This document shows positions 32,269-46,500 of a stretch of DNA of 64,000 nucleotides, in pieces (the stretch's first letter is position 1; the number at the start of each line of letters is the position of its first letter). Made by a program: the position numbers and the translations under genes. This stretch comes from Lantana camara (taxonomy: Eukaryota > Streptophyta > Magnoliopsida > Lamiales > Verbenaceae), in contig CM074855.1 of NCBI GenBank assembly GCA_037501455.1, positions 37,171,001 to 37,235,000 of the forward strand, in the 5' to 3' direction. Under the pieces are notes generated by a model. The model was not told where the DNA came from, did no database searches, and saw only the letters and a list, made by a program, of their open reading frames with translations.

Positions 32269-35200
32269 TGTAGCACCCGCAACGATAGGCACTACATGCC
32301 CGCACCATAAGTCTAGTCCATGCATGAAATGGGTAGTCCATACATGAACCGAACTCATGGCGAACGGGTGACAAAGCAAAACAATCCTGGCTAGGTGAAA
32401 ACTAACCCTGTACCAATCAATTAGAGTTTATAACAATACGGTGTGAAAGCAATCTCAATAATTAAATCATGAAACAATTTAATAACATCGCCAAATTCAG
32501 CATGCAATCCTAACAACGGGTCCAGCTAAACAAGCAACCTGTTCCGAATCAATATTCATCAACAATTAACAATTGACTTTCAAGCATGATCAATAATTCA
32601 ATACAATAAATCATACAATAAAATATAACAATATGAAATGTTACTCATATGTACAAGAGTAACTCGATCAAAGACACTAAGACTCGATTCTGCCTAGCAA
32701 AACCTGCAAGAAAACTGGAGAAGTGGAATAAGGGGTCAGTCTCTAGAAGACTGAGTGAGCAGGGGTTATAAATATATATAGAAACATGCACATCAGGTCA
32801 TAAATCCCGAGCAAGCTTTTAATGAAGTTAGTTCCTTCAAAGAGGCATAAAACAGTTATCAATGGTCGAACTTTACGACTATATCAATTTATAAACAATT
32901 TCAATTCAGTGGGGTGATCAGTGGCTCGGCGAGTGAGCGTGTACAATTCTCCAACCTTACTCCGACCGTGTATAATCATTTGGTGCCATTTATTAAATTG
33001 CGTTCATGCAATCAATTATTCAGTCAATCAATCATTCATTAGGTTCAGTAACATTCAGGAGTAATACAGTCCAACCTTCTTCCTCCGTGGTGAAGGTCAG
33101 GCCTGTAGACCCGAACCATCGAATCAGTAAAGTGTGAGATGGTGGCTCATGACTCCTACCCGCACCTTCGATGGTATGGGAACCACCGGCTCAGGAATAC
33201 CCCGACTTCCCTTCTCCTAGGTCGCATGAAGGTATTCCGAATGGGTACTACGTGTAAGGGTTCTTTCCGATGGCCTAATGTCGCTTCAGTCGCCAATCCC
33301 ACATTTTTCCTGGGCCTACAGTATAATACAGTGCAGTGCAATTCAAGCCAAAAGAGTAGGGAGTCATTATATCATTTCAGTACATTGGAAACGGTTCATT
33401 TCCTTGAAAACATTTACTCGATGTTCCTTTGAAAACAATATAGTTATAAAATAAGGTTTTCAGCCAAAATATTCACATACGGGTTGTAGGGTTTGTATAC
33501 ATAACTAGAACGGAAAACACCCTCAGCTGGAATACGGGTGCCTATTCGATCCGGAAGTTTCCGCCCTGGAAACGAACCGTACAAGAAGGGAAACAATGTG
33601 TACTCTTGAGATATGACTCAATATGAAACCACATAGACTCACAGTAATGCTCATGAAGTGGTGTGACATGTCATGAAATGATACGATAGATAATAAATTA
33701 TAAAATGTCATGGAGTTTTGTGATTGTGTTCATTTGCACAATTAATACCACTTAGACAAATAAATGATTCAATCATTCAATTCATGACATAATACAATAC
33801 ATATCAATACCTTCATAACTAAACTAGCAAGCAAGCGACAGTTAAACAAGTATGGCACTCAATTAACATATAAGAGACACAATTAATCTCAAAGAGGTCA
33901 TGTATACATGCCATTTAATCAAACGAATTCATTTCATATAAGGTACGGAGTTGACAATCAAGTTTAAGCAATTAAAGACCATAGAGTGTCAAAGAATAAT
34001 ATAATTATCAATAAACCAAGCATACAATTCATATAAATCACATACGAGAGTCAAGGGAGTGAAAGGAACGCAAGAATAGGGATTTGGGCAAGTCTTGGCA
34101 AAAGTTGACAGTTTTCGAAAACGCAGAAGCTATAGAAAAATGGGAATATCTTGAGTTTTAGAAGTTGGAATTGGGTTTTCAATTTTGGGTTTGAAACTAG
34201 AAAAATAGATTTTTCCAATGATATATGTGCCGAATTGTGGTTCGAAGGGAGAAGAAAATGGCGTAGGCTTGAAGTTGGATGAAAGTAGATTTTTAGTAAA
34301 GTGGCGACACCAAATTGAAATAGTTATAACTTACAAACGAAAATAGATATTGACAAGACATAGAATGAAGAGTGTTCTAGACTTCAAAAGGTATCTACAG
34401 TTCAAATTTCAAGGCAAACGGAGCATTGTAGGTCAGTCCCGGCCAGGAAACAAAACAGTCCCGACCGGTATCCGGGCGCATAAATCCCCTGCAAGGTAAT
34501 CCCGGCCGGGAAAGACAGTGTCGAGGCCGAAATTGGGGTTCAGAAACTCCCCTGTTCTCATTCCCATCCGGGAATGAATTAATCGTGGCTGGGATCGGGT
34601 TCTGGGGCGCGTCTAGACGAAGGAAAAGCATGAAATGGCGATGGGAAGCAACCGAGATCAATACAACCTTCACTCCCTACTCAAGAAACTCACAAATACA
34701 TCATAATACATGATTTAGCACACATATTACACATTATAACATACTTGAAATTCATTAATTCACAAACCCATTTCATCCAAACACATGTTATATTCTTTCA
34801 CATTTAATCCAAGCAACAACTAACAAGTTCTTGCTATAATTCATAGATTCAAGTATTGGAGCATCAAACACATACTAAATCAGGCTTTAAACTCAAAGGA
34901 CCTCAAACTGTATCTTATTTAACATATATACACAAAACCCACATTATACCTTGGAAGAAAGGAGGAGAATAAAAAGAAGATGATGGAGAGTTTGATTCTT
35001 GAGCTTGTAGGAGGAGATAAGAGCTTGAGATCCCTGTCTTATTGTTCTTGCTTGGATCGATTTTGGGAAGAAGAGGAGAAAGGGTTTGGATCCTTGTGTT
35101 TGTTGAGAGAAATGAAAAGAAGAAGAATGAGAGAATGGGGTGTATATATCGTGTATTAAGCGAGAGAAGGGGAGGGAATTTGCACTTTGGTCCTTTGAGA

Positions 35201-35533
35201 ATTTAAGTGATTCAATTAAGGCCCCAAGGTTTGGTAGGTGAGTAATTGGGGTCCAATTCAAAGTTCGATTGAGTCCAAGGATTTCATATAATTTCAAATA
35301 GGTGCATAATCGAAACAAAACATTAATTAAGGGAGTATACGTGTTGTACTTGAATTTAAATGGTATAATCATAAGTCATATAAGTCATGTAGGTCACGTG
35401 ATAGCAATTAATTCACGAAATCAAATATATTAAACATCCACTTAGCATTTAAAACACATAAAAGTCACATAACCCTCGGCCTAAACCCCCTCGCGACGTC
35501 ATACCTGACTTGTCGGGAAAACAGGGCGTCACA
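32269..35533 (-). repeat. LARD2 middle LTR (3265 bp)
   Basis: Minus-strand start TGTGACGCCCTG at 35533 and end GGGTGCTACA at 32269. The first donor is near 34950. A cluster of TCCCGGCCGGGA-type motifs lies at 34433-34630, with a perfect 12-bp copy at 34500-34511. The second donor has decayed to CCAG/CTGAGG, against CCAG/GTGAGG in the right-hand LTR. Confidence 0.88.
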
Positions 35534-35870
35534 ACCTCTCCCCCCTTAAGAAGGACATGTCCTCAGGTCCACTGCCTCGAGTCTTAGCTTCTTAAACAAA
35601 CTTTCCCAGATTCATCACACGCGAGTTAGCAACTCCCTGTCAGGGATTAGTTCGGAATAGGTCTTCAAGAAACAAGGGGAAACTTCAAAGCACCACGATT
35701 ATCGCTTGATCTTGGGGTACTCGAACAGTCTTCAAGAAGTGTCAAGAATCTTCGTAGGCGTTTCGAGAATCTTGTTGTCTAGTCATGACCCTCATTTCAC
35801 CGTGAGGCCTACGCACTCGAAAATCTAAGCTGCCACCAGTTGACAAGCTAACCAGGTAATAAGAAATAAA

Positions 35871-36005
35871 TGAGAGAATCCCAGCCTCTCAAGCAACTAA
35901 CAAGAGAACCCAGTCTCTTGAGCAAACAACGAGAGAACCCGTCTCTCGAACAACTAATGAGAGAACCCCGTCTCTCAAACAGACAATGAGAGAACCCCAT
36001 CCCTG
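35871..36005 (-). repeat. 29-bp hairpin minisatellite, LARD2 version
   Basis: Five units near 35871, 35902, 35930, 35959 and 35987 with GAGAGA and TCTCTC arms around CCCCG-like cores. It corresponds to 8640-8799 in LARD1. Confidence 0.85.
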
Positions 36006-38526
36006 AAACGCAAAGCAAGAGAGTCTCCGAGCACTACACAAAAGGGCTCAACACCCCTCGGCACAAAACAATCACCAAAATACAGAATACAGTTACATCA
36101 CACAACAAGCACACAAGAAGCAGGTAGAAGACATCAAGTACATCGATTAACATACAAAAGCAGTTAATAGAATTAGTAATCAAGGCACATAGTAATCATG
36201 AAATTGTTCAAATTAATGTTGCATGTATGTATATGCCATGAATGTTCGATGTACCATTCACCATAGTAATGGAAATAATGTTGGTGACTTTCTAATACGG
36301 TTGGATGGTCTGAGCCCTAGGTAGGTCGGTTCCCGACTTGTCTTTCATGTCTTTAGTGTGTGCTCGGCTGAGAAGATAGATAAACCTCGGCTAGCCTAAT
36401 TCTTGATTTCATTTAGATCTTTAATTTGATGAGGTTCTTGGAATTCAATTTAGACCTTTCGAACATAACGGTCTCTATCTTCTTCAATCCTTTATCCTCA
36501 ACCTGTAAATCTTCCCTAGCACGATCAATTCCTTAGTTAACCGAGCTCTGATTATACTAGATACCTTCAGAACATTCCTCTCTATACTAAGTTCAATTCT
36601 ACTATCTTTGACCATAACAGACTCTACCACATACTCGGTACTAGGAACGGTTAATGATATCCCAAGAGCTTTGTGAAAATATATAACTTTTCTTTTTCCT
36701 TAATAGAGTAGAAAATCTGACGTCGACCCAATCTCCAGTCTCTAATCTCCCAGACAACCCGATTTAGTTCTTTGTTGAGGACTTGTATAACAGGAATTCA
36801 TTGACATCATCTTTAAAGATGATAACTTTATCAAGCTTTCCTTTCTCAAAACTAATTTAGAAATCCATCAGAATTTCCCTGATAATACCATCATCTTCGG
36901 GGTCGGAACCACGTGTGTATGAATTCCCAAACAAACAAACACCTTCGATGCCTTGTGGTGATCTTCAACCCGGTTGTGGTAACTTAACCTCCACTTTGAT
37001 GGTTTAAATTGAGAAGGCTACCTCATTCTTTTCCTATCACTATCATTAGGACTTTCATGAATGTCAGGGCTTGCATTTTCGTTGCCCCTACTAGATGTGA
37101 CCTTCTTGAGCACACTCGTGAATTTAAGTTTATCCTGCGTTTATCTTGCGGTCGTGCTCTGCCCCTTAATAATTTCTGCCTTCACGTGTTGAACTCTATC
37201 CATCATCCTATCCCTTAATCGGAATTCTTGATTCTCCCGAAGTTATCTTCTTTGGAATGAGCAACCTTGTGAGAGAATGTGTTCAGTGTATTACTCGCAT
37301 TCACTTTGAAGTGATTACCGAAATCACGACCCAAATCCTTTGCTTTCCAAATTCTTCTTCTAATCCTCTTAAAATCCAAAAAATCCAAATTTCTTTCTCA
37401 TCCGGTTTCTACGATCCGAAATCATCTTCGACCCCTTTGAAATCCCATTTTCATTTCTGTCTTAACCCTATCATCCAACACATTCTTATTCAACTTAATT
37501 TGGTAGGACTTTAGTTGAAGTGGTAGTTGAAATATAGAACGAGGAAGGCTTCCTAACAAGTAAACACTAAAACGATTGCATGTTGGGTTAGGATGCTAAA
37601 TGCGTGTAGCACATAATTCAAGAAAAGAATATGCAACATCGAATCTACAATTACAATTTTAAAGTGTATAAAATAAAATCAAATTAAATCAATGCAAAGT
37701 GTGATACACGTGCCATGAATGCATTAAACCTATCACCGTAGTAGTGATTTTTAGGACGACACTTTGTTCTTTGATCTCGATGTTGTAGTATAGGTTGAGG
37801 GTGGTCCATCGAGTATCTACAATTTTCCATCAAAATCCTGTTTGATTCCTTATAGTAATTGGAGGTCCAGAGAACCCATGAAGGGGAAACGATCTGTAGT
37901 CTCACAATGATCTTTGTACTAGGAGTCTTCAAAGTTTGGTAAGTAGAAGCCCCACGCTGCCATGCTTATCTCATTGCCTTCGGTGTCCTTCAACTCGTGG
38001 TTTGGGTCCCCACGGTGTTCACAAATTGATAATCTCTAGAACTTTATAGAAAGGGTGAAGTTGGTGGAATTTCTTTGTGAGTCGAGCCTTCTATCACGGA
38101 CCTTGAGCAAATAAAAATAACCTTTTAAGAAAAGGCCTTGAAAGATCCTATCTCCCTTTTGAACCTCGTTGCATTTGCTAACCACCGAACAACTAGAAAA
38201 AGGAAGCTTGTTGGGTAGGTTGATCGTAGTTTCAACGATATAGTAATAACATACAAAGCACAACCCAATTCGAATATAGATGCATGTGATTTAGTGTATG
38301 CTTATGGCACATAATTATAAAACACGTATTCAATGCCAAAATGCAACACATAATCAACAAACTTTAAAATAAACACGTTTAACATATAAAATTTCAACAC
38401 TTTGCATCAAATAGAATCAATTAAGGACAAGAATTAATGCAATGCACACGTTGACAAGTTGTCCCTATGCCGTTTGACCAAGACTCGACACGACACAACA
38501 CTTGAACTCCGGTTTTGCAACCTGGA

Positions 38527-38538
38527 GCTCTAACACCA
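38527..38538 (-). other. LARD2 primer-binding site, diverged
   Basis: The minus strand reads TGGTGTTAGAGC, eight bases inside the LTR at 38547. Two mismatches to the iMet complement indicate decay. The GGTTGCAAAACC block follows. Confidence 0.8.
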
Positions 38539-38546
38539 CTTTAAGA

Positions 38547-41500
38547 TGTAGCACCCGCAATGAGAGGCACCGCATCCCCCACACCATAAGTCTAATCCAC
38601 CTATGAAATAGGTAGTCCATACATGCACCGAACTCATGGCGAACGGGTGACAAAGCATAATAATCCTAGCTAGGTGAAAACTAACCCTGTACCAATCAAT
38701 TAGAGTTTATAACAATGCGGTGCGGAAGTAATCTCAATAATTAAATCCCGAATCAATTCAATACCATCAACCAATTTAGCAAGCAATCCTAAAAACGGGT
38801 CCAGCTAGACAAGAAACCTGTCCCGAATCAATAGTCATCAACAATTAACAATCGACTTTCAAGCTTGATCGTTAATTTAATACAATAAATCATACAATGA
38901 AATATAACAATATGAAATGTGACACAAGTGTACAAGAGTAACTCGATCAAGGACACTAAGACTCGATTCAGTCTAGCAAAACCTGCAAAAAAACTTGAGA
39001 AGTGGAAAGAGGGGTCACACTCTAGAAGACTGAGTGAGCAGGGGTTATACATATATATAGAAACATGCAAATGCAGGTCATAAATCCCGAGAAAGGTTTT
39101 AATGAAGTTAGTTCATTCATAGAGGCATAAAACAGTTATCAATGCTCAGACTTTACTATTATATCAATTTATAATCAATTTCAATTCAGTCGGGTGATCA
39201 GTGGTTCGGTGAGTGAGCTTGCACAATTCTCCAACATTACTCTGACCGTGTACAATCATTTGGTGCCATTTATTAAATTGCGTTCATGCAATCAATTATT
39301 CAGTCAATCAGTCATTCATTAGGTTCAGTAACATTCAGGAGCAATACAGTCCAACCTTCTTCCTCCGTGGTGATTGTCAGGCCTGTAGACCCGAACTATC
39401 GAATCAGTACAGTGTGAGATGGGGGCTCATGACTCCTACCCGCTTTTTTGATGGTATGGGAACCACCGGCTTAGGAATACCCCGTCTTCCCGTCTCCTAG
39501 GTCGCGCAAAGGTATTCCCAATGGGTACTACGTGCAAGGGTTCTTTTCGATGGTCCGATGCCACTCCCGTCGCCAATCCCACGTTTCCCTAACCCCACAG
39601 TACAATACAGTGCAGTGCAGTTCTAGCCAAAGGAGTACGGAGTCATTAAATCATTTCAGTATATTGGAAACGATTCATTTCCTTGAAAACATTTACTCGT
39701 TGTTCCTTTGAAAACAATATAGATATAAAATAAGGTTTTTGGCCAAAATATTCACATACGGGTTGTAGGGTTTGTATACATAACTAGAACGAAAAATACC
39801 CTCACCTGGAATAAGGGTGCCTACTCGATCCGAAAGTCTCCGCCCTAGAAACAAACTGTACAAGAAGGGAAACAATGTGTAATCGTGAGATACGACTCAC
39901 TAAACCACATAGACGCACGGCAATGCTCATGAAGTGGTGTCACATGTCATGAAATGATACGATAGATAATAAATCATAAAATGTCGTGGAGTGTTGTGAT
40001 TGTGTTCATGTACACAATTAATGCCACTTAGACACATAAATGATTCAATTATTCAATTCATGACATAATACAATATATATCAACACCTTCATAACTAAAC
40101 TAGCAAGCAAGGGACACTTAATCAAGTATGGCATTCAATTTACATATAAGAGATGCAATTAATCTCAAAGAGGTCATACATACATGCTATTTAATCAAAC
40201 GAATTCATTTCATATAAGGTACGGAGTTAACAATCAAGTTTAAGCAATTAAAGACCACAGAGTTCCAAAGAAAAACATAATTATCAATAAACCAAGCATA
40301 CAATTCATATAAATCACATACGGGAGTCAAGGGAGTGAAAGGAACGTAAGAAGATGGATTTGGGCAAGTCTTGGCAAAAGTTGACAGTTTTCGAAAACGC
40401 AGAAGCTATAGAAAAATGGGAATATCTTGAGTTTTAGAAGTTGGAATTGGGTTTTCTTTATTGGGTTTGAAACTAGAAAAATAGATTTTTCCAATGATAT
40501 ATGTGCTGAATTGTGGTTCGAAGGGAGAAGAAAATGGCGTAGGCTCGAAGTTGGGTGAAAGTAGATTTTTAGTAAAGTGGCGACACCAATTTGAAATGGT
40601 TGTAACTCACAAAAGAAAATAGATATTGACAAGACATAAAAAGGAGAGTGTTCTAGACTTCAAAAGGTATCTACAGTTCAAATTTCAAGGCAAACAGAGT
40701 ACTGTAGGTCTGTCCCAGCCAGGAAACAATACTGTCCCGGTGGGGATCCGGGAGCATAAATCCCCTGCAAGACAATCCCGGCCTGGAAAGAAAGTGGCAA
40801 GGCCGGGATTGGGGTTCAGAAACTCCCCTGTTCTCATTCCCGACCGAGAATGAATCAATCATGGCCGGAATCGGGTTCTGGAGCGCATCTAGATGAAGGA
40901 AAAGCATGAAATGGGGACGGGAAGCAACCGGGATCAATACAACCTTCACTCCTAACTCAAGAAACTCACAAATACATCATAATACATGATTTAGCACATA
41001 TATTACACATTATAACATGCTTGAAATTCATTAATTCACAAACGCATTTCATCCAAACTCATGTTATACTATTTCACATTTAATCTAAGCAACAACTAAC
41101 AAGTTCTGGCAATAATTCACAGATTCAAGTATTAGAGCATCAAACACATACTAAATCATTCTTTAAACTCAAAGGAATTCAAGCCCTATATTATTTAACA
41201 TACATACGCAAAACCCACATTATACCTTGGAAGAAAGGAGGAGAATAAGAAGAAGATGATAGAGAGTTTGACTCTTGAGCTTATAGGAGAAGATAAGAGC
41301 TTGAGATCCTTGTCTTCTTGTTCTTGCTTGGATCGATTTTGGGAAGAAGATGAGAAAGGGTTTGGAGCCTTGTGTTTGTTGAGAGAAATGAAAAGAAGAA
41401 GAATGAGAGAAGGGGAGTGTATATCGTGTATTAAGGGAGAGAAGAGGAGGGATTTGCACTTTGGTCATTTGAGAACTTAAGTGATTCCATTAGGGCCCCA

Positions 41501-41805
41501 AGGTTTGGTAGGTGAGTAATTGGGGTACAATTCAAAGTTCGATTGAGTCCAGGGATTTCATATAATTTCAAATAGGTGCATAATTGAACAAAACATTAAT
41601 TTAGCAAGTATACGTGTTGTACTTGAATTTAAATAGCATTATCGACAGTTATATAAGTCATGTAGGTCATATAATAACAATTAATTCACGAAATCAAATA
41701 TGTTAAACATCCACTTAGCTTTTAAAGCACATAAAAGTCACATAACCCTCGGCCAAACCCACTCGTGACGTCATACCTGACTTGTCGGGAAAACGGGGTG
41801 TCACA
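38547..41805 (-). repeat. LARD2 5' LTR (3259 bp)
   Basis: Termini are TGTGACACCCCG (41805) and GGTGCTACA (38547) on the minus strand. Signals on that strand: donor 1 CCAAG/GTATAA (intron from 41225), a GC-rich motif cluster about 40711-40880, mini-exon candidate 39806-39855, and third acceptor TTGCAG at 38983-38988. Open frames inside (for example 40327-40632) are not supported. Confidence 0.88.
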
Positions 41806-42606
41806 AAATATCTAGAAGATATATTAAGGGCTTGTGCATTAGATTTCCAGGACAGTTGTAACAAACAATTGACCCTCATCGAGTTCGCTCACAACAACAG
41901 TTATCAAGCCTCAATTGGGATGGCACCGTATGAAGCCCCATACGCTAGAAAATGCAGATCTCCACTGTATTGGGATCTGGAGGACTGGAGATGGACTAAA
42001 GATGTTATTCATCAAGCTACAACTCCAGATCTGATCCAAGATGCAATCGAGAAAGTACAAATAGTCCAACAGAGGATGAAGGTTTCTCAAGACAGGCAAG
42101 ACGGATACGTGGATAGGAGAAGGCGAGAGTTGGAATTTGAGGTTGGTGATTGTGTATTTTTGAAAACTTCACCAAAAAAAGGGTTCACAAGAATCGGAAA
42201 GGGAGGAAAATTGAATCCAAGATACATTGGCCCATTTGAAGTTTTAGAATGAATTGGGAAAATGGCCTATCAGTTGGATTTACCACCAAGCCTCACAGGG
42301 ATTCATAACGTCTTTCACGTTTCTCAGCTTCGAAAGTATTATCCTGATGAATCTCACATTCTCCTAGTGAAGGAAGCGCAATTGGAGTCAAATATAACCT
42401 TCACAATGAAACCAGTAACAGTATTGGATCGTAAATACCAAGAACTCAGAAATAGAAGGATTCCATTAGTAAAAGTGTTGTGGAGAAATCAGACAACTGA
42501 GGAAGCCACGTGGGAAACTGAAGAGAAAATGCAAAAGCACTACCCCGAATTATTTGAGAGGTCAGAAATGGAATCGGGGGACCAGATTCATTTAAAGGTA
42601 GGAGAG
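41806..42606 (+). pseudogene. gypsy2 integrase C-terminal part with chromodomain-like tail
   Basis: This is the end of a second Ty3/gypsy chromovirus pol. It starts KYLEDILRACALDF and carries the integrase glutamate in TLIEFAHNNSYQASIGMAPYE, then VGDCVFLKTSPKKGF, LNPRYIGPFEVLE, one in-frame TGA at about 42250 (an Arg CGA in relatives), and VFHVSQLRKYYPDES. The tail IPLVKVLWRNQTTEEATWE follows. It is better preserved than gypsy1 and distinct from it. The normal stop before the LTR is missing, so the frame runs 7-8 codons into the LTR. The left part of pol is displaced by LARD2. Confidence 0.9.
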
Positions 42607-43554
42607 TGTAATACTCCAAATTTTGAGTAAAAAAGAAACAGGTAACTTAACCATAATGTCGAGACACGTTTAAATATTTGATCGAATGACTTATATGTTA
42701 AATACTATTCTATGACTAAAATAAATTTGAATAAGGTGTGATTTAATTATAATTAATTTACTCAATATTTACTTCGACATAGTAGAATTATGTAATAAGT
42801 GTTTGATTTACTTAAGATTATTTAATTGATTCTATTATACATGATGAATAAAGTATAATACTGAATTTTAACTACTCATCTATTATTGTGATTAAAATTA
42901 TTAATGTCTTACTGTGATTTAAATGACCAAGAATTATTATTTTAGTGATTGTGTGTTGTGATACAAATGTGTTTTCGTACTATATATATATATATATAGA
43001 TATATATATATATATGATGTCATTGTGTATATCACTCCTGCGTATAAGAAACTTAATTGCAAACGGATAATTTTCCTCCTTCTGATGAGTCATGCTTAAA
43101 ATTTGCTTACTCAATTTCATTAGCCGACAAGTGGTAAACTTCCCTCTCTCTCTACATATTTTTTTATTTGATTATTAATTTAGTCAGTAACTTAGTATTC
43201 TGCCAAAAACTATGAACCGCACTACATGAATAGTGCAAGAGAGTCCTTCCCGAAACCTTCCAAAGTGAATTCCTACCATTTCATTTGGCCAGAAATTCCC
43301 GTATTTTCGTATACCAACTTCTGTAAGTAATTCAATCTATTTAAATATTCAAATTTTTTGTTCGGACGTTATTATTTTATTTTAAGGCTCTAATTTTGAA
43401 TATTGTCTGATTTGATTTGCCTATACAATTATAATCAGGATTTGTTAATAATCCATAAATCTAGTTGGTTTAATTTTATAAGTTATAAGGTTGCCTGAAT
43501 ATCTTATGTCTGGTTTTAACTCAGATCTTGAAACTAACTCATACTTAAAATATA
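42607..43554 (+). repeat. gypsy2 3' LTR, first piece
   Basis: It starts TGTAATACTCCAAATTTTG right after a degraded purine tract (AAAGGTAGGAGAG). A splice-donor-like CTTCT/GTAAGT lies near 43321. It is interrupted at 43555 by a solo LTR with target duplication ATATA (43550-43554 and 46581-46585) and continues on the other side. A TA microsatellite lies at 42981-43015. Confidence 0.8.
42981..43015. repeat. TA microsatellite
   Basis: Alternating TA with a single GA interruption, in the gypsy2 LTR. Confidence 0.85.
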
Positions 43555-46500
43555 TGTAACATCCCGACCGATCGGACTTTCAGGTATAATATGTGCGCGA
43601 TTTAATTAATTAATTATGTGATTACTTGATATTTATTAAGTGCTTAAAAGAGTATTTGAATTTATTTCTTTAAGTATGAACTTGAATTTTATTTTGAACG
43701 TTTAAGTTTTATGCCTTGTATATTTGCTCTATTTACATTCGAATTTAATTCCGTTTCTTGCAAATTTTTTATATGTGTGAATTATGTGCGTTATGAACTA
43801 GATTTTATGCTCGTTTTATGATTTGGAACTTATTTGGCTTGTCTTTTTATTTTATTTTGGAGACGGGACCTAAAGGAGGCTAAAGAGCATTTAGTGCACC
43901 TTGGGTTCCAGGATGCATAACTTGAGCTCGGGAATTCGGATTTGAATTTCGTCACCTCCGTTGAACTCGTATGGATGAATCGGGTTCAATAAAACTAGCC
44001 TCATATTTTTCTAAGCATTTTTGGAACCTCGAATTTTGACCGAAATGAGCCTCACGTGCAAAATCGGCCTTTAAACACTCTTATTTATAACTTATGTTAT
44101 ACTTGACCAAATAATGCAAGGCTTGGCCCCATACTCTCCCCAAATAATCCCAGATCAGCTAATAACCCTCCATTACATTCCACACTTGAAGAAAAAGAGA
44201 ATTAGGGCTGCCAAAACCGAGACCAAGGAGGAAGCAATTTTTTCCTATTCACCCTTCACCCATTTGAGCTCAAACCTTCACGAAATCGCTCCAAATTCAA
44301 AAGGTAAGCTTGGAATTTGTTTCTCCATCTTCTCTTAATTGTTTAGACTCCAATTTTGCTGAATTTGTTGGTCACATTAGCATGATATGGAACATATAGT
44401 GAATAGTAAGGGTTGGCATGTTTTGGGATGATGTTGGATGATCTCTTGGGGATTTATTGGATTTTATGCAACCTATTAGATCTTAATACATCATATAATA
44501 TTTGTAAGGAAGGATTTTGCATGAAATTGAAGGAATCATTAGCTTTCATTTGGGGTTTTTGGAGTTTTGATGAACAAATGCACATACATGTACTTCTTGC
44601 CTTTCCTTCACCTATATCTTCATGTTTAGGCTTAATAATTGCATGAAATTGGTGACTTCTTGATATATTTTCATCCTAATATGTGTTAGCTTGGATTTGG
44701 CATGAATTCATGTGAGTTTTGGTGGTGTTTTTGGCTTGAAACTTTGTTTTTCCGCTGCTGTACGTGATGTCGCGGCCGCGATCGATTTCAGTTCATTTTG
44801 GGTAGTGGCCGCGACCCGTTTTTTGCCTTGTTTCGAGTTGTACAGCTGTGTATGCTTAAGGTCGCGACCGCGACCTCCCTTACGTTGTTTTGGGGTAGCG
44901 GCCACGACCGTTTTTTAGCCTAACTTCGTGTTTTCTTGCTTTATGTGGTTCGTTTATGACTCGTTTATTTTATTAACATGTTATATTAAGTGATAAGTTT
45001 TATGTTATGAATTTATAGTTCGTTTTATGCCCTCGTTTGTGAAGTATGATTTTATATGCAAAATGTGACCTTGTTTGATTTATATATGAGTTCATTTCAT
45101 ATCATTGGCATCATATACGCGCATATGCATTTGCCGAACATTTTATATGGTACATTTTGAGTCTAAGAGTATCCGTTCTTGTTTTTTTTTGTAGTTGACC
45201 CTCCCGTTGACGATGAGGTTGTGCCTTAGGCGTCCGGTTTTTGCTTTCTTTTGTCGTCGCTACACGTTCGGAAGGTGAGGTTTTGTTCTTTTAGCTATAA
45301 TGACCTAAAAATCCTAATTGTTTCTAATCCCTCATGCGAGTTATGTATACTATATGTTAAGTACATGTATGGTATGTACTTGGAGGACTTGTTCCATTTG
45401 TTATAAGTTTTTTAAAACGATTTGTATAAGTATATAAACGATTTTACGTTTGATTTGAAACCCCTTTGATAAGTGTGAGTGTGTAAGCGAGCTTTGGCTT
45501 TGAAAGATAAGCTTTGTTGGAAAATATGACTTTTGAAATATGATTTGGGTCCCCGGAGAGTGGTATGGTACCTCGTGACGGTCGAGGGGTCGCCGAGCTC
45601 TTCCATCAACACTTTCCTTTGAGAGTCTCGCCTAACCTTAGGATGTCGAGGAAGGGCGTTTCTCTTGAGCCGGTGGAAGCAACCGCCGAAGGTTTCAAGG
45701 AAGTAATTAACGTTGTTTCGTGAGAATTTGATCGATAGTTAGGGCCGTCAATCCTTCTATCACCCAGAGAAAGGATGGTTTATGAATTTTTGTTTTGATC
45801 ATGTCTTTGTTTATGGAAGTTGGAGAAATAACTCGTACTCACCGAGTTGTGTGATTTTGTATGATTTATGAAACGGGAATGGATTCTTAAATACCTAAAA
45901 TTGTGATTTTAGCCCATGGCCCTTAATTTTTTTATGTATATCTAATATCACGGAAATGATTTGGCTTGCAAAACCCATCCCCGGTTCATGAATCTTTTTA
46001 TAATTTTGTTAAGTGCTTTGCTATATATGTAATATGGGTGAGTGTGTAGCCCCTCACTAGACATTAGGACTAACCCTCGTTGTTGTTTCCTTCTTTTTCC
46101 CTTTTGATTTTCAAGTGTCGTTGGAGTTGAGCTAGGCGGCAAGTTTGTCTTTTGAGTCTCACTTGTGTCTTAGCTCGGGTCATCATTCTTGCATGCGTAG
46201 TGGTTATCTCTAGTACTTTTGAATTATGAAATCATGTATTATGAACTATGTTGTTGGAAACCTTGAATACTCTTATACTTTGATACTTAGCAGATTTTGG
46301 CCCGGGTTGGGCATTGTATATTTGTATATGAACTTAGTTGAACTCTTAACTTTGTGATATGCATGTGTGTTAATCTTGGGTATGTATTGGAGTTATTTAT
46401 CGCTTCCCCTAAATTATTGATTGGTTTGCAATCTGATTGAGGGTTAGGCCGCCTAGCTAGAGAGTGAGTTTTGTTTGTCTCCCGTTCGCTATTGTTCGAT

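Larger units (their letters stand above)
35534..38546 (-). other. LARD2 internal copy B, non-coding
   Basis: About 3.0 kb. It holds the purine tract (35534-35551), a five-unit hairpin minisatellite (35871-36005), and the primer-binding site at 38527-38538 (TGGTGTTAGAGC, 10 of 12 bases of the iMet complement). No gag or pol domain was found. Short frames at 37009-37218 and 37257-37514 show no family features. Confidence 0.82.
31247..41805 (-). mobile_element. LARD2: tandem LARD array (internal-LTR-internal-LTR)
   Basis: From the right on the minus strand: LTR 38547-41805, internal 35534-38546, LTR 32269-35533, and a second partial internal copy 31247-32268. Each internal copy has its own primer-binding-site region beside the LTR to its right. 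The middle LTR is therefore shared by two internal regions, the structure expected from unequal recombination between LTRs. No retrotransposon protein domain is present. LTR copies differ at many sites, so the array is older than LARD1. The right end (TGTGACACCCCG, 41805) sits in the integrase of gypsy2; the left end is cut by gypsy1. Confidence 0.88.

Noticed and set aside
34944..35372. 142-residue minus-strand frame in the LARD2 LTR
   Set aside because: Covers the exon 1 and upstream part of the LTR. The other LTR copy (41220-41468) has a shorter frame, so it is not maintained.
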